64,000 bases of DNA. It comes from Variovorax gossypii (lineage in GTDB: Bacteria; Pseudomonadota; Gammaproteobacteria; Burkholderiales; Burkholderiaceae_C). The stretch is taken from the NCBI RefSeq assembly GCF_003965815.1, contig NZ_RXOE01000005.1:62001-126000 (forward strand), written 5' to 3'. Below are positions 7,820 through 15,591 of the stretch, one piece after another. A program made the translations under genes and the position numbers. How positions within the stretch are numbered: the first letter of the stretch is position 1; the number at the start of each line of letters is the position of its first letter. Below the pieces are notes generated by a model. The model worked only from the letters and a program-made list of their open reading frames with translations. It had not been told where the DNA came from and made no database searches.

Positions 7820-8783
7820 TCCGCATGTCCGACACGGGCCCGCAGGCACCGCCGAAGGCCTGCGTGACCGCGTAGTCGTACAACGCCTGTCGCATGGCTG
7901 CCGCGAGGGCCGGGTGCGTGGGGTCGTGGCCGGCGCCCGGCACCCACCGCAGGATGGCCCGCCCCTGCAATGCGAGCGCCAGTGCCTGGGCGCCCTGCGG
8001 CGGGCACAGGAGGTCCTGCGTGCCATGCACGATCAGCGTGGGAACCGCGGGCAGTGCAGCGCAGCGCTGAAGGAGCGTGGGCGCACGCAGCCAGCATCCG
8101 TGTCTCAGGTAGTGGCTCTGCACGCGGTAACGCCGCACCAGTTGCTGCAGCGTCGCGTCGTCGGGCCGCGGTGCAGGCTTTCCCGTGGCCATGCGTTGCT
8201 CCCACCCGGACCACAGCCCTGCCATCCGGCACTGATGCTCCGGGCTTCCATGCGCGAAGACCTCCGCGACCACGTCCGTGATCGGACATTGCCGTCGCCG
8301 CGCCTCGTTCCACAGGATGCGCCATTCCGGGTCGCCGTGGCGCACGGCCTGCGCGAAGACATCGTGGATGTCGCTGGCACGCGCAAGAAACACATTCCTG
8401 AGCAGCAGGCCTGCGACGGCGCCGGGCTGGTCCAGCGCATGCGCCAACGCCAGCGTTGCGCCCCAGGAGCCGCCCACCACCAGCCACCGGTCGATCCGAA
8501 GGTGAGCGCGCAGGCGCCGCAGGTCGTCCAGCAGGTCCGCGAGCGTGTTGGCCGCGATCGCGCCCGCGGGCGTGCTGCGCCCCGCCCCGCGCTGGTCGGG
8601 GCAGATGATGCGGTAGCGCGACGGATCGAATCCGCGGCGCAGCACAGGCGAACTGCCCGAGCCCGGTCCGCCGTGGAGCACCAGCGCCGGCAGGCCCGCC
8701 GGGTCGCCATGCTCCTCGACATGCATGACATGTCCGCCGCCCAGCGGCAGCCGGTGGATGGTCGGCCGAGGACCCACTGTCAC
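7800..8783 (-). CDS. S33-family prolyl iminopeptidase-like hydrolase
   Basis: This 327-residue alpha/beta hydrolase resembles proline iminopeptidases: HGGPGSGSS forms the oxyanion region, PDQRGAGRS follows, the nucleophile is in GGSWGATLAL (about residue 110), and the acid and base are probably in HGTQD and GAGHD near the C-terminus. It starts with GTG 12 bases after pqqE and is the last gene of the PQQ operon. PQQ clusters often carry a peptidase that trims the PqqA precursor or its product (M16-type PqqF/PqqG in the studied cases). No M16 peptidase is present here, so this enzyme could fill part of that role; the idea rests on position only. It overlaps the convergent ELW-repeat gene by 20 bases. 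Confidence 0.85.
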   Translation of the reverse strand: MTVGPRPTIHRLPLGGGHVMHVEEHGDPAGLPALVLHGGPGSGSSPVLRRGFDPSRYRIICPDQRGAGRSTPAGAIAANTLADLLDDLRRLRAHLRIDRWLVVGGSWGATLALAHALDQPGAVAGLLLRNVFLARASDIHDVFAQAVRHGDPEWRILWNEARRRQCPITDVVAEVFAHGSPEHQCRMAGLWSGWEQRMATGKPAPRPDDATLQQLVRRYRVQSHYLRHGCWLRAPTLLQRCAALPAVPTLIVHGTQDLLCPPQGAQALALALQGRAILRWVPGAGHDPTHPALAAAMRQALYDYAVTQAFGGACGPVSDMRISAGAG

Positions 8784-8795
8784 GCGCGGGCCGCG

Positions 8796-9974
8796 TCAGG
8801 CCTGCGCCTGGGCATTGGCGTCCGTGCGGAAGACCAGGTCGCCCGATCGCCGGGCGCCCGGTACGAAACGGATCGGCGCACCGCCGATGTCGCGCACATC
8901 CGCCGCGGCCGCGACCATGGCCTGGACCTCCGCGTGCCGCGGACTCTTCGGGCAGACCGGGTCCGTGGCAGTGGCATCGCCGGTCAGCAGGAAGGCCTGA
9001 CAGCGGCAGCCACCATGGTCCTTTTCCCGGTCGTCGCAGCTTGCGCAGGTGCTGCTCATCCAGCCGGTGCCGCGGTAGGCGCGGAAGGCCGGACTGTCGT
9101 GCCAGATGCTGCCGATGGTGTGCTCGCGAACGCTAGGGAAATCCAGCCCGGGCAGCATCCGCGCACTGTGGCAGGGCAATGCCACGCCGTCGGGCGCCAC
9201 CACCAAAAATACGCTGCCCCAGCCGGCCATGCAGGGCTTGGGCTTCGCCTCGGCATAGTCGGGCACCACCCAGAGGATCTTCATGCGCCCCGCCAGACGC
9301 GGCCGGTGCGCCTCGACCACCGCTTCCGCGGTCGCCAGCGCCGCGCGGCTGGGCATCAGCATCTCGCGGTTGCGCCATGCCCAGCCGTAGTACTGCACAT
9401 TGGCCAGCTCCAGAAAATCCGCCTCCATGGATTCGGCCATCTCGATGATGCGGCCGACGTGCGGCAGGTTGTAGCGGTGCATCACGCAGTTCAGCACCAT
9501 CGGATAGCCCAGGTCCTTGATCGTGCGGGCCACGCGCTGCTTGAGGTCGAAGGTGCGCGTCGAACTCAGGAAGTCGTTCAGCTCGCGGCTGGAGTCCTGG
9601 AACGACAGCTGGATGTGATCGAGACCGGCCTTCTTCAGCGCCTGGGCGCGCTGCGGCGCGAGGCCCACGCCCGAGGTGATCAGGTTGGTGTAGAAGCCGA
9701 GTTCGTGCGCTGCCGCGACGAGCTCCTCGAGGTCCTCGCGCACCAGCGGTTCGCCGCCCGAGAACCCCAGCTGGACGGCCCCCATGGCGCGTGCCTCGCG
9801 GAAGACGCGAACCCATTCGTGCGTGCCGAGTTCGTTGCCGTAGCGCGTGTAGTCCACGGGGTTCGAGCAGAAGGCGCAGTGCAGCGGACAGCGATAGGTC
9901 AGCTCCGCGAGCAGCCACAGCGGCGGTTTCACAGCGGCAACGCGGCGGCGCTCACCGGATCCAGTGGCGTCCAC
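8796..9974 (-). CDS. pqqE: PqqA peptide cyclase (radical SAM/SPASM)
   Basis: PqqE makes the carbon-carbon bond between the Glu and Tyr side chains of PqqA, the first committed step of PQQ synthesis. The radical-SAM cluster motif CPLHCAFC (CX3CX2C) lies near the N-terminus after PPLWLLAELTYR, followed by GFSGGEPLVREDL. The SPASM domain cysteines are near the C-terminus (CASCDDREKDHGGCRC and VCPKSP). GTG 9974 is chosen because GGAG lies 7 bases upstream; it overlaps the last 23 bases of pqqD. An alternative GTG at 9932 would start directly at KPPLW but has no ribosome-binding site. Confidence 0.95.
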   Translation of the reverse strand: MDATGSGERRRVAAVKPPLWLLAELTYRCPLHCAFCSNPVDYTRYGNELGTHEWVRVFREARAMGAVQLGFSGGEPLVREDLEELVAAAHELGFYTNLITSGVGLAPQRAQALKKAGLDHIQLSFQDSSRELNDFLSSTRTFDLKQRVARTIKDLGYPMVLNCVMHRYNLPHVGRIIEMAESMEADFLELANVQYYGWAWRNREMLMPSRAALATAEAVVEAHRPRLAGRMKILWVVPDYAEAKPKPCMAGWGSVFLVVAPDGVALPCHSARMLPGLDFPSVREHTIGSIWHDSPAFRAYRGTGWMSSTCASCDDREKDHGGCRCQAFLLTGDATATDPVCPKSPRHAEVQAMVAAAADVRDIGGAPIRFVPGARRSGDLVFRTDANAQAQA

Positions 9975-10221
9975 GGGCCTGCTCCAGGAACTCGAGCACG
10001 TCGGCACGCAGATCCGGTTCGCCGAAGGTGCTCTCCAGATCGGCCACGAGCGCCGCGACCGAGGTCTTGCCATCGCAGCGCTTCAGGATTTCCGCCGCCG
10101 GCTGGTTCAGCCTGATCATGCCCTCGGGAAACAGCAGCACATGGCACTGCTGGGCCTCTTCCCACTGCATCCTGTAGATCGTGCCGAGTGCCGGCTGTGC
10201 GCTGTCGGTCCATGCGCTCAT
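9952..10221 (-). CDS. pqqD: PQQ biosynthesis peptide chaperone PqqD
   Basis: PqqD is the small RiPP-recognition protein that binds PqqA and presents it to PqqE. The 89 residues contain the typical block MIRLNQPAAEILKRCDGKTSVAALVADLE and a C-terminal helix ending FLEQARGRHWIR. The start codon overlaps the pqqC stop (ATGA at 10218-10221), indicating coupled translation. Confidence 0.95.
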   Translation of the reverse strand: MSAWTDSAQPALGTIYRMQWEEAQQCHVLLFPEGMIRLNQPAAEILKRCDGKTSVAALVADLESTFGEPDLRADVLEFLEQARGRHWIR

Positions 10222-10967
10222 GGCTGCTGCTCCTTCGGAAGATGATCGGGATAGGCCTTCTCGATCGCGTCGAGCATGGCCCAGAGGATGTCCAGCTTGA
10301 AGCCCAGGATCTGCAGGGCACGGACCTGTCGTTCGCGCGTGGTGCACCACTGCATCGCCACTTCCAGGCCATGCTCGACATCACGGTCGGCCAGCGGGAT
10401 GCGGCTGCGGAAATAGTCCAAGCCCGAGGTGTCGATCCACGGATAGTGCGTGGGCCAGCCCGCGAGCCGGTCCTTGTGGATACGCGGCGCGAACATCTCG
10501 GTCAGCGAGGAGATCACGGCCTCCTGCCAGGGCGCCGTGCGCGCGAAGTTGACGTAGGCATCGACGGCGAAGCGCACGCCGGGCAGGACGAGCGCGTGCG
10601 ACTCCAGCACATCGCGGCGCAGGCCGGTCGCGAGGCCCAGGCGGGTCCATATCTCGATGCCGCCGGCGTGGGCGCCTTCGTGGTCGCCGTGCCCGTCGTG
10701 GTCGAGCATCCTCACCACCCAGCGCCTGCGCGTCGCGCGATCGTCGCAGTTGGAGAGGATCGCCGCGTCCTTCACGGGAATGCGGCACTGATAGTAGAAC
10801 CGGTTCGCCACCCAGCCCCGGACCTGGAAAGGTTGCAGTTCGCCGGCGTTGAGCCGCCGGTTGAACGGATGGTGGCTGTGGTAGCGCGACTCCATCGCGC
10901 GCAGCTGCGACTCGAAGACCTGCGGCGGCCAGGGCTCCTGCTGCATCTGTTGTTGCTGGTGCGTCAC
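10218..10967 (-). CDS. pqqC: Pyrroloquinoline-quinone synthase PqqC
   Basis: PqqC is the cofactorless oxidase that closes the ring and carries out the final eight-electron oxidation to PQQ. The 249 residues carry the family blocks YHSHHPFNRRLNAGEL, ANRFYYQCRIPVKDAAILSN, GGIEIWTRLGLATGL and HYPWIDTSGLDYFRSRI; several of these His, Tyr and Arg residues line the active site in characterised PqqC. It starts 3 bases after pqqB and overlaps pqqD by four. Confidence 0.96.
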   Translation of the reverse strand: MTHQQQQMQQEPWPPQVFESQLRAMESRYHSHHPFNRRLNAGELQPFQVRGWVANRFYYQCRIPVKDAAILSNCDDRATRRRWVVRMLDHDGHGDHEGAHAGGIEIWTRLGLATGLRRDVLESHALVLPGVRFAVDAYVNFARTAPWQEAVISSLTEMFAPRIHKDRLAGWPTHYPWIDTSGLDYFRSRIPLADRDVEHGLEVAMQWCTTRERQVRALQILGFKLDILWAMLDAIEKAYPDHLPKEQQP

Positions 10968-10970
10968 GCG

Positions 10971-11891
10971 TCAGATCTCCAGTTCCATGCCGTCGAAGGC
11001 CACCTCGATGCCGCGGCGCACGAGCTCGGCGCGCTCCGGCCCGTCTTCGTCGAGGATCGGGTTGCTGTTGTTGATGTGGATGAGCACTTTCCTGCGAGCG
11101 GCGCAGGCGTCCAGCGCCCTCAGCATGCCCGGCCCGTGCGGTCCGTCGCACTGCGGCAGGTGGCCCATGTCGGCGGCGTGCTTCTTGCCGAGGCCCGCCG
11201 CGACCATCTCGTCCTCGCTCCAGAAGGTGCCGTCGACCAGCACGGTGTCGCAGCCGTCGAGGCACCGGCGCTCGGCCTCGCCGACCCGTGCGAGGCCCGG
11301 TGCATAGAACACGCGCCTGCCACTGGCCGGGTCTTCGATCAGCACGGCCGCGTTGTCGCTTCGCGCCTCGGCCTGCCGGCGCGGCGAGTAAGGGGGCGCC
11401 TTGCCGGGAACCGGCACCGCCTGCAGACGCAGGCCGGCGATCTCGTGCCACGCACCGCCGCCGGGCTCGAGCGGCATCGGGTGCCAGTTCACGCCGCTGT
11501 AGCTTTCGAGGGCCTTCAACAACGGCAGGCTGCCGGTGAGGTCTTCGTGGGACTCGGGCGTGCAGTAGAGCTGCAGCCGGGATCCCTCGCGCAGGCTCAG
11601 AAGCCCCGCGACATGATCGATCTGCGAATCCATCAGCACCACGGCCTCGATCGCGGAATCGCGCAGGCCATGGCGAGGCCACAGCACCGGCGAGGCGCGC
11701 AACTGCGCGCCGATGTCGGGCGACGCGTTCAGAAGCACCCAGCGTTCGCCGTCGGCCGACACGGCCATCGAACTCTGCGTGCGAGGCAGGGCCCGGACCT
11801 GCCCGGTTCGCTGGCCGGCGCACAGGCGGCAGTTGCAATTCCATTGAGGGAAGCCACCGCCCGCTCCCGAACCAAGAACCAGAATCTTCAT
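10971..11891 (-). CDS. pqqB: PQQ biosynthesis metallo-beta-lactamase-fold oxygenase PqqB
   Basis: The 306-residue protein starts with the family signature MKILVLGSGAGGGFPQWNC followed by NCRLCAG. The metal region reads MDSQIDHVAGLLSLREG, and HINNSNPIL is conserved near the C-terminus. PqqB is a non-haem iron hydroxylase acting on the Glu-Tyr intermediate in PQQ synthesis. ATG 11891 matches the family start better than 11900. It is separated from pqqA by 55 bases that contain a strong terminator hairpin, so pqqB and the genes below it are expected at lower levels than pqqA. Confidence 0.96.
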   Translation of the reverse strand: MKILVLGSGAGGGFPQWNCNCRLCAGQRTGQVRALPRTQSSMAVSADGERWVLLNASPDIGAQLRASPVLWPRHGLRDSAIEAVVLMDSQIDHVAGLLSLREGSRLQLYCTPESHEDLTGSLPLLKALESYSGVNWHPMPLEPGGGAWHEIAGLRLQAVPVPGKAPPYSPRRQAEARSDNAAVLIEDPASGRRVFYAPGLARVGEAERRCLDGCDTVLVDGTFWSEDEMVAAGLGKKHAADMGHLPQCDGPHGPGMLRALDACAARRKVLIHINNSNPILDEDGPERAELVRRGIEVAFDGMELEI

Positions 11892-11900
11892 GGGGCACAA

Positions 11901-11935
11901 GAAAAAGACGGCACCGGCGCGAAGCCGGTGCCGTC
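11901..11935 (-). terminator. Intrinsic terminator/attenuator between pqqA and pqqB
   Basis: On the minus strand a perfect 12-bp stem (GACGGCACCGGC / GCCGGTGCCGTC) with a 5-base loop is followed directly by TTTTTC. It lies 11 bases after the pqqA stop and just before pqqB. This arrangement would let most transcripts end after the peptide gene, giving an excess of PqqA over the enzymes. Confidence 0.85.
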
Positions 11936-11946
11936 GGGGGCCGCGC

Positions 11947-12021
11947 TCAGCGCGCGGAGATGTACATCGTGATCTCGAAGCCGAAACGCAGCTCTTCGAA
12001 CTCAGGCTTGCACCATTTCAT
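11947..12021 (-). CDS. pqqA: PQQ precursor peptide PqqA
   Basis: This 24-residue peptide begins MKWCKPEFEELRFG and ends FEITMYISAR. The Glu and Tyr of E-x-x-x-Y (residues 16 and 20) are the two residues that PqqE joins to build PQQ. A strong ribosome-binding site (GAAGGAG) lies about 8 bases upstream. It is 39 bases downstream of the PQQ dehydrogenase gene and is followed by a terminator hairpin. Confidence 0.97.
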   Translation of the reverse strand: MKWCKPEFEELRFGFEITMYISAR

Positions 12022-12060
12022 CGCATTGCTCCTTCAGTGGTTGGGGGCTAGGAAACGGAA

Positions 12061-14283
12061 TCAGTACACGACGATCTTGCCCGTCGGGCGCGGGCTATGA
12101 CAGTCGTTGTAGAAGTATTCGCCCGGCGTGTCAAAGGTGTGGGTCGCGGACTGGCCCGGAGCCAGCCTGAAGTCGAACCTGCCTTCGAAGAACTGCGTGG
12201 CGCAGTGCGTGTTCGCATTGGTCCCCGGATTGGTGAAGGTCACGGTGGTGTTCGCCGGCACGCGCATGAAGGTCGGCGTCATGGCATTCACGGCCGTCGA
12301 TTCGGTGGCGCCCGGCTCATTCGCAGCGGTCTGCACACGCGCCAGGAACACCGTGTTGGGCGTCGGCAATGCAGCGCCCTCCACCGCCGAACCCGACACC
12401 GGCCGGCGCACGACGGGCGGCACCGGTGTGGGCGCGGGCGCGACGGAGCCTCCGACCTTGAAGGCCCACAGCCGGTCGCCGCGCGGTGCCGAATCGCCGT
12501 ACGGGATGCCCGTGCCGCCCGAGAACACCGCGATGTACTGCTCGCCATCGATCTCGTAGGAGACCGGGCTGGCACTGATCGCGGCGCCGGTCTGGAAGCG
12601 CCACAGTTCGCTGCCGTCATGCGCATCCAGGGCCAGCAGGTTGCCGTCGGGCTGGCCGATGAACAGCAGGTCGGAGGCCGTGCTCAGGATGCCGTTGCCG
12701 TGCGCCAGCGAATACGGCATCTGCTTCTTCCACTTCACGAGGTTGGTGCTCGGATCGACCGCCACGACCGCACCGGTCATGTAGGTGCCCGGCGGACGCA
12801 GGCCGTTGCTCGATTCGGTCAGCGAGTGCGCCGCCGACACGTAGCCCATGCCCGTGTAGACCAGGCCCGTGCGCTGGCTGAAGGACTGGTGGTTCCAGTT
12901 GGCACCGCCGCCATGTCCCGGAATGGACAGGATCGGCACGTCCCAGTGCGCGTCGTAGAGGCAGCCCTTCACGTAGTTCGGGACCGCGCGGTTGGGGTCG
13001 CCGGGGATCGCCGTGCCCAGCGGCTGGTCCACGATGCAGGTCTCGGTCCAGGCGCCCTGGCGCGGCAAGGGCTGGGTGGGCCAGCTGGCCTGGCGGGCGT
13101 CCTGCTTCACGGGCACTTCGTCGATGCCCAGCGGCGCGCTGCCGTCCTTGCGATCGAGGATGTAGTACATGCCCGTCTTGCTGCCGTAGATCACGACCTT
13201 GCGGTCCTTCCCGTCGATCTTGACGTCGGCGAGCACGGGAGACATCACGTTGTCCATGTCCCAGATGTCGTGGTGCACGGACTGGAAGTGCCACTTGTAC
13301 TCGCCGGTCTTGAGGTCGAGCGCAACGATCGAATTGGCGAAGAGATTCAGGCCGGGGCGCGTGGAGCCGTTCTGCGACGAACCGCCGCGCACGTTGCCGA
13401 AGGTCCAGTAGACCAGGCCCAGTTCGGGATCCACCGCGGGGTGGATCCACGGCGTCGCGCCAGTGCGCTCGGATTCGGCCGCGCCGCCCCAGGTGTCGTA
13501 GCCGATCTCGCCGGCGCGCGGCACGCCCCAGAAAGAGGTCAGCACCTTGCCCGTCAGCGCATCGGCGGAGAACGCGGCGCCGCGGTTGCCGTCGTTGGTG
13601 CCGAGGTAGAGCCGCTTGTCGTGATAGACGAGCGCCACCTTCTGCAGCGCGCCCTGGTAGTCGGGATCGGTGGTGCTGCTCGGGTACTGCTTGATCCAGG
13701 CGATGGCGCCGGTGTCCGTCCTGAGCGCCACCAGGCGGTTGCCGGTGGCGACGGTGAAGACCAGGCCCAGGTCCTTCGCGACGGCCACCCCGCGGCGGGT
13801 GATGGCGCCGTAGGGCGTGGTCCACTTCCATTTCGTGAGGCCGGTCTTGCCGTCCACCGCGATCACGTTGCCCAGCGCGGACTCGATGTAGAGCACGCCG
13901 TCGACGACCACGGTCGTGCTCTGGTTGGTCCCGGTGGTCATGCCGCCCTCGATCTGGTTGACCCAGGCGCCGCCCAGCTGGCCGACCAGGCCCTTGTTGA
14001 TCTTGCGCAGGCTGGAGTAGTTCTGGTTGCCCAGATTGCCGCCCACCTTGGGGAAGTCCTTGTCGCCGGCCGTGCAGCAGTCGGACAGGTCGGCCGCGGG
14101 CGCGGCGGCCGCAGGCGGCGATGCCGCTGGCGGCGCGCTCGATGCCGGCGGTGGCGCGGGGGCCGGGCTGATGGGCAGCACCGGCGCACTGCCGCCGCTC
14201 GAGCCGCCGCAGGCGCCGATCAACAAGGGGGATGCGAGCACGCCGCAGGAAACCAGCAGCGTGACCAATGATCTCTGTTTCAT
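12061..14283 (-). CDS. PQQ-dependent dehydrogenase lipoprotein with C-terminal cupredoxin domain
   Basis: The 740-residue protein has a lipoprotein signal (LLIGAC, Cys25) and a Pro/Ala linker to about residue 65. An eight-bladed quinoprotein propeller spans roughly residues 75-620. The active-site Asp is in HHDIWDMD, as in membrane glucose and quinate dehydrogenases. PQQ-propeller strands such as AVDGKTGLTKWKW and ALDAHDGSELWRF recur. Adjacent cysteines occur at 69-70 (DLSDCCTAG), outside the usual vicinal-disulfide position. After a second Pro linker, the last ~100 residues form a cupredoxin-like domain (NTHCATQFF with a likely copper His, then GEYFYNDCHSP with Cys and His). Such a domain could take electrons from PQQH2 in place of a separate cytochrome or azurin. 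The substrate is unknown; a cyclic polyol or sugar acid fits the context. Confidence 0.88.
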   Translation of the reverse strand: MKQRSLVTLLVSCGVLASPLLIGACGGSSGGSAPVLPISPAPAPPPASSAPPAASPPAAAAPAADLSDCCTAGDKDFPKVGGNLGNQNYSSLRKINKGLVGQLGGAWVNQIEGGMTTGTNQSTTVVVDGVLYIESALGNVIAVDGKTGLTKWKWTTPYGAITRRGVAVAKDLGLVFTVATGNRLVALRTDTGAIAWIKQYPSSTTDPDYQGALQKVALVYHDKRLYLGTNDGNRGAAFSADALTGKVLTSFWGVPRAGEIGYDTWGGAAESERTGATPWIHPAVDPELGLVYWTFGNVRGGSSQNGSTRPGLNLFANSIVALDLKTGEYKWHFQSVHHDIWDMDNVMSPVLADVKIDGKDRKVVIYGSKTGMYYILDRKDGSAPLGIDEVPVKQDARQASWPTQPLPRQGAWTETCIVDQPLGTAIPGDPNRAVPNYVKGCLYDAHWDVPILSIPGHGGGANWNHQSFSQRTGLVYTGMGYVSAAHSLTESSNGLRPPGTYMTGAVVAVDPSTNLVKWKKQMPYSLAHGNGILSTASDLLFIGQPDGNLLALDAHDGSELWRFQTGAAISASPVSYEIDGEQYIAVFSGGTGIPYGDSAPRGDRLWAFKVGGSVAPAPTPVPPVVRRPVSGSAVEGAALPTPNTVFLARVQTAANEPGATESTAVNAMTPTFMRVPANTTVTFTNPGTNANTHCATQFFEGRFDFRLAPGQSATHTFDTPGEYFYNDCHSPRPTGKIVVY

Positions 14284-14390
14284 GGATGTCTCTACCTGGT
14301 GAAGTTGGGAAACGGATGCGCGCGAGGCCGCACGCACCGCAGGCTGGGCGCGTTGCGCGAAGCCGGCCTCGGCAGCCAATTGCTCGGTCG

Positions 14391-15452
14391 CTATTCGGTG
14401 CAGAAGGGCGTGAGACCCATGGCCGACTTGACGCCCTGGACCACGAGCTTCTGGAACTCGATGGCCCCCACGCCCGAGAGGTCCGCGGTGAAGGAGTGGG
14501 CGTTGTGCCCGAGGGTCGTGAGCCATGCCCGGCCACCGTCGTAGTACTGGCACCAGGCGACCGGATGGAAGTCCGCATGGCCCGGATGCGGCGCCGCCGT
14601 CAGCGGCTTCAGTGTCGAGGTGTCGACCTTCGCCAGGAACTTCACCTTCGTGGGGAAGGGCATGAGGTTGTACCACTCGTCCTGGAAGGAAAAGCGCTTG
14701 GGCACGTCCTTCGTCGACGGGTCATCCGAGACGATCTCGACATCACCGGCGCGATTCGGCCCGTGGTTGTAGAAGTTCGCGTTGCCGAGCAGGCCTTCGT
14801 AGTAGGGCCAGTTGTACTCCGCGCCGAAAGCGTTGTGCAGGCCGACGAAGCCGCCGCCGCGGCGCATGTAGTTGCGCAGCGCGGTGCGCGCGGCGTCCTG
14901 GCTCGTGCTGACCGCGCCGTTCCACAGCGTGTCGCGGTTCGAGCTCGCGAAAATGATCGCCTTGTAGTTGTTGATGCGGCTGCTGAGGACCGCGACGTCC
15001 TCCGTCCAGTCGACCGTGATGCCTTCGGCCGACAGCATGCGAACCAGGCCCGCCTGCATCACGTTGTCCGGATTCATCACCGGGTTCAAACCCGCGGCCA
15101 TCGGCGTGCCCAGCACGGCATGACGCGGCCCCGCGGTGCGCGAATAGACCAGCACCCGGTCCGGCGTCGAAGCGAAGGCCCCCCAGTCGTTGTAGCACTT
15201 GGGATTCGTTCCCCTGCAGACGTTGTAGTAGGCGTCGAAGCTGTCGTCGGGGGCTTCGGCCACCGGGTCCGTTGGCTGAACCGGTGTCTCGCCCGCAGGC
15301 TCGGTCGGATTGCTCGGTGCCGCCGGCGCCACGGGAAGGGCCGTGAGCGGCACCCCTCCACCACCTCCGCTTCCTCCTCCGCATGCAGTCACGGCCAGCG
15401 TCACGGCCGCCGCCAAGGCGAGCCTGAGAGTCAATGATTTGGCAAATTCCAA
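14391..15452 (-). CDS. ThuA-like domain lipoprotein
   Basis: The 353-residue protein has a lipobox (AVTAC, Cys24), a Gly- and Pro-rich spacer to about residue 70, then a ThuA (trehalose-utilisation, class I glutamine amidotransferase-like fold) domain: RHAVLGTPMAAG, the IIFASSNRDTLW strand, RGGGFVGLHNAFGAEYNWPYYEGLLG and GGRAWLTTLGHNAHSF. ThuA proteins accompany sugar or polyol oxidation genes but their chemistry is poorly known. TTG 15452 is supported by GAGGAG 6 bases upstream. It is the first gene of the long PQQ operon, 117 bases after the IclR-type palindrome and 107 bases before the dehydrogenase. Confidence 0.88.
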   Translation of the reverse strand: MEFAKSLTLRLALAAAVTLAVTACGGGSGGGGGVPLTALPVAPAAPSNPTEPAGETPVQPTDPVAEAPDDSFDAYYNVCRGTNPKCYNDWGAFASTPDRVLVYSRTAGPRHAVLGTPMAAGLNPVMNPDNVMQAGLVRMLSAEGITVDWTEDVAVLSSRINNYKAIIFASSNRDTLWNGAVSTSQDAARTALRNYMRRGGGFVGLHNAFGAEYNWPYYEGLLGNANFYNHGPNRAGDVEIVSDDPSTKDVPKRFSFQDEWYNLMPFPTKVKFLAKVDTSTLKPLTAAPHPGHADFHPVAWCQYYDGGRAWLTTLGHNAHSFTADLSGVGAIEFQKLVVQGVKSAMGLTPFCTE

Positions 15453-15552
15453 GGGAGTCTCCTCGTTCTGATCGATGGCGCAGAGTGCGAGCGCTCTGCC
15501 GATGCTGGCCGACCGTTGCGCTGCGGCGGGGTTGACCGGGGGCGATCATAGG

Positions 15553-15591
15553 AATTTTCTGGAAAGTATTTCCATCATGGAAATCCCTTCC
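15553..15591. promoter_or_regulatory. IclR-type operator, PQQ operon copy
   Basis: ATTTCCATCATGGAAAT is a perfect 17-bp palindrome at 15568-15584. Read on the minus strand, 23 bases (GGAAGGGATTTCCAT and onwards) match the site at 2969-2991 with one mismatch, at the palindrome centre. A second weak dyad (TTTCCAGAAAA on the minus strand) lies 16 bases further toward the gene, as in the other copy. The site is 117 bases before the ThuA start. Confidence 0.8.

Noticed and set aside
7914..10115. A 733-codon plus-strand open frame opposite pqqE/pqqD and the peptidase
   Set aside because: It is an antisense shadow of three genes with strong family motifs; its composition is Arg/His/Ala-rich without domains.
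12097..14271. A 724-codon plus-strand frame opposite the PQQ dehydrogenase
   Set aside because: High-GC third-position bias of the true gene keeps the opposite strand open; the minus-strand protein has clear quinoprotein motifs.
12061..14283. Asp-x-Asp (WDMD) as a mark of a lanthanide-dependent dehydrogenase
   Set aside because: The same Asp-x-Asp occurs in membrane glucose/quinate-type quinoproteins that use calcium or magnesium, and this sequence (HHDIWDMD) is closer to those, so it does not decide the metal.
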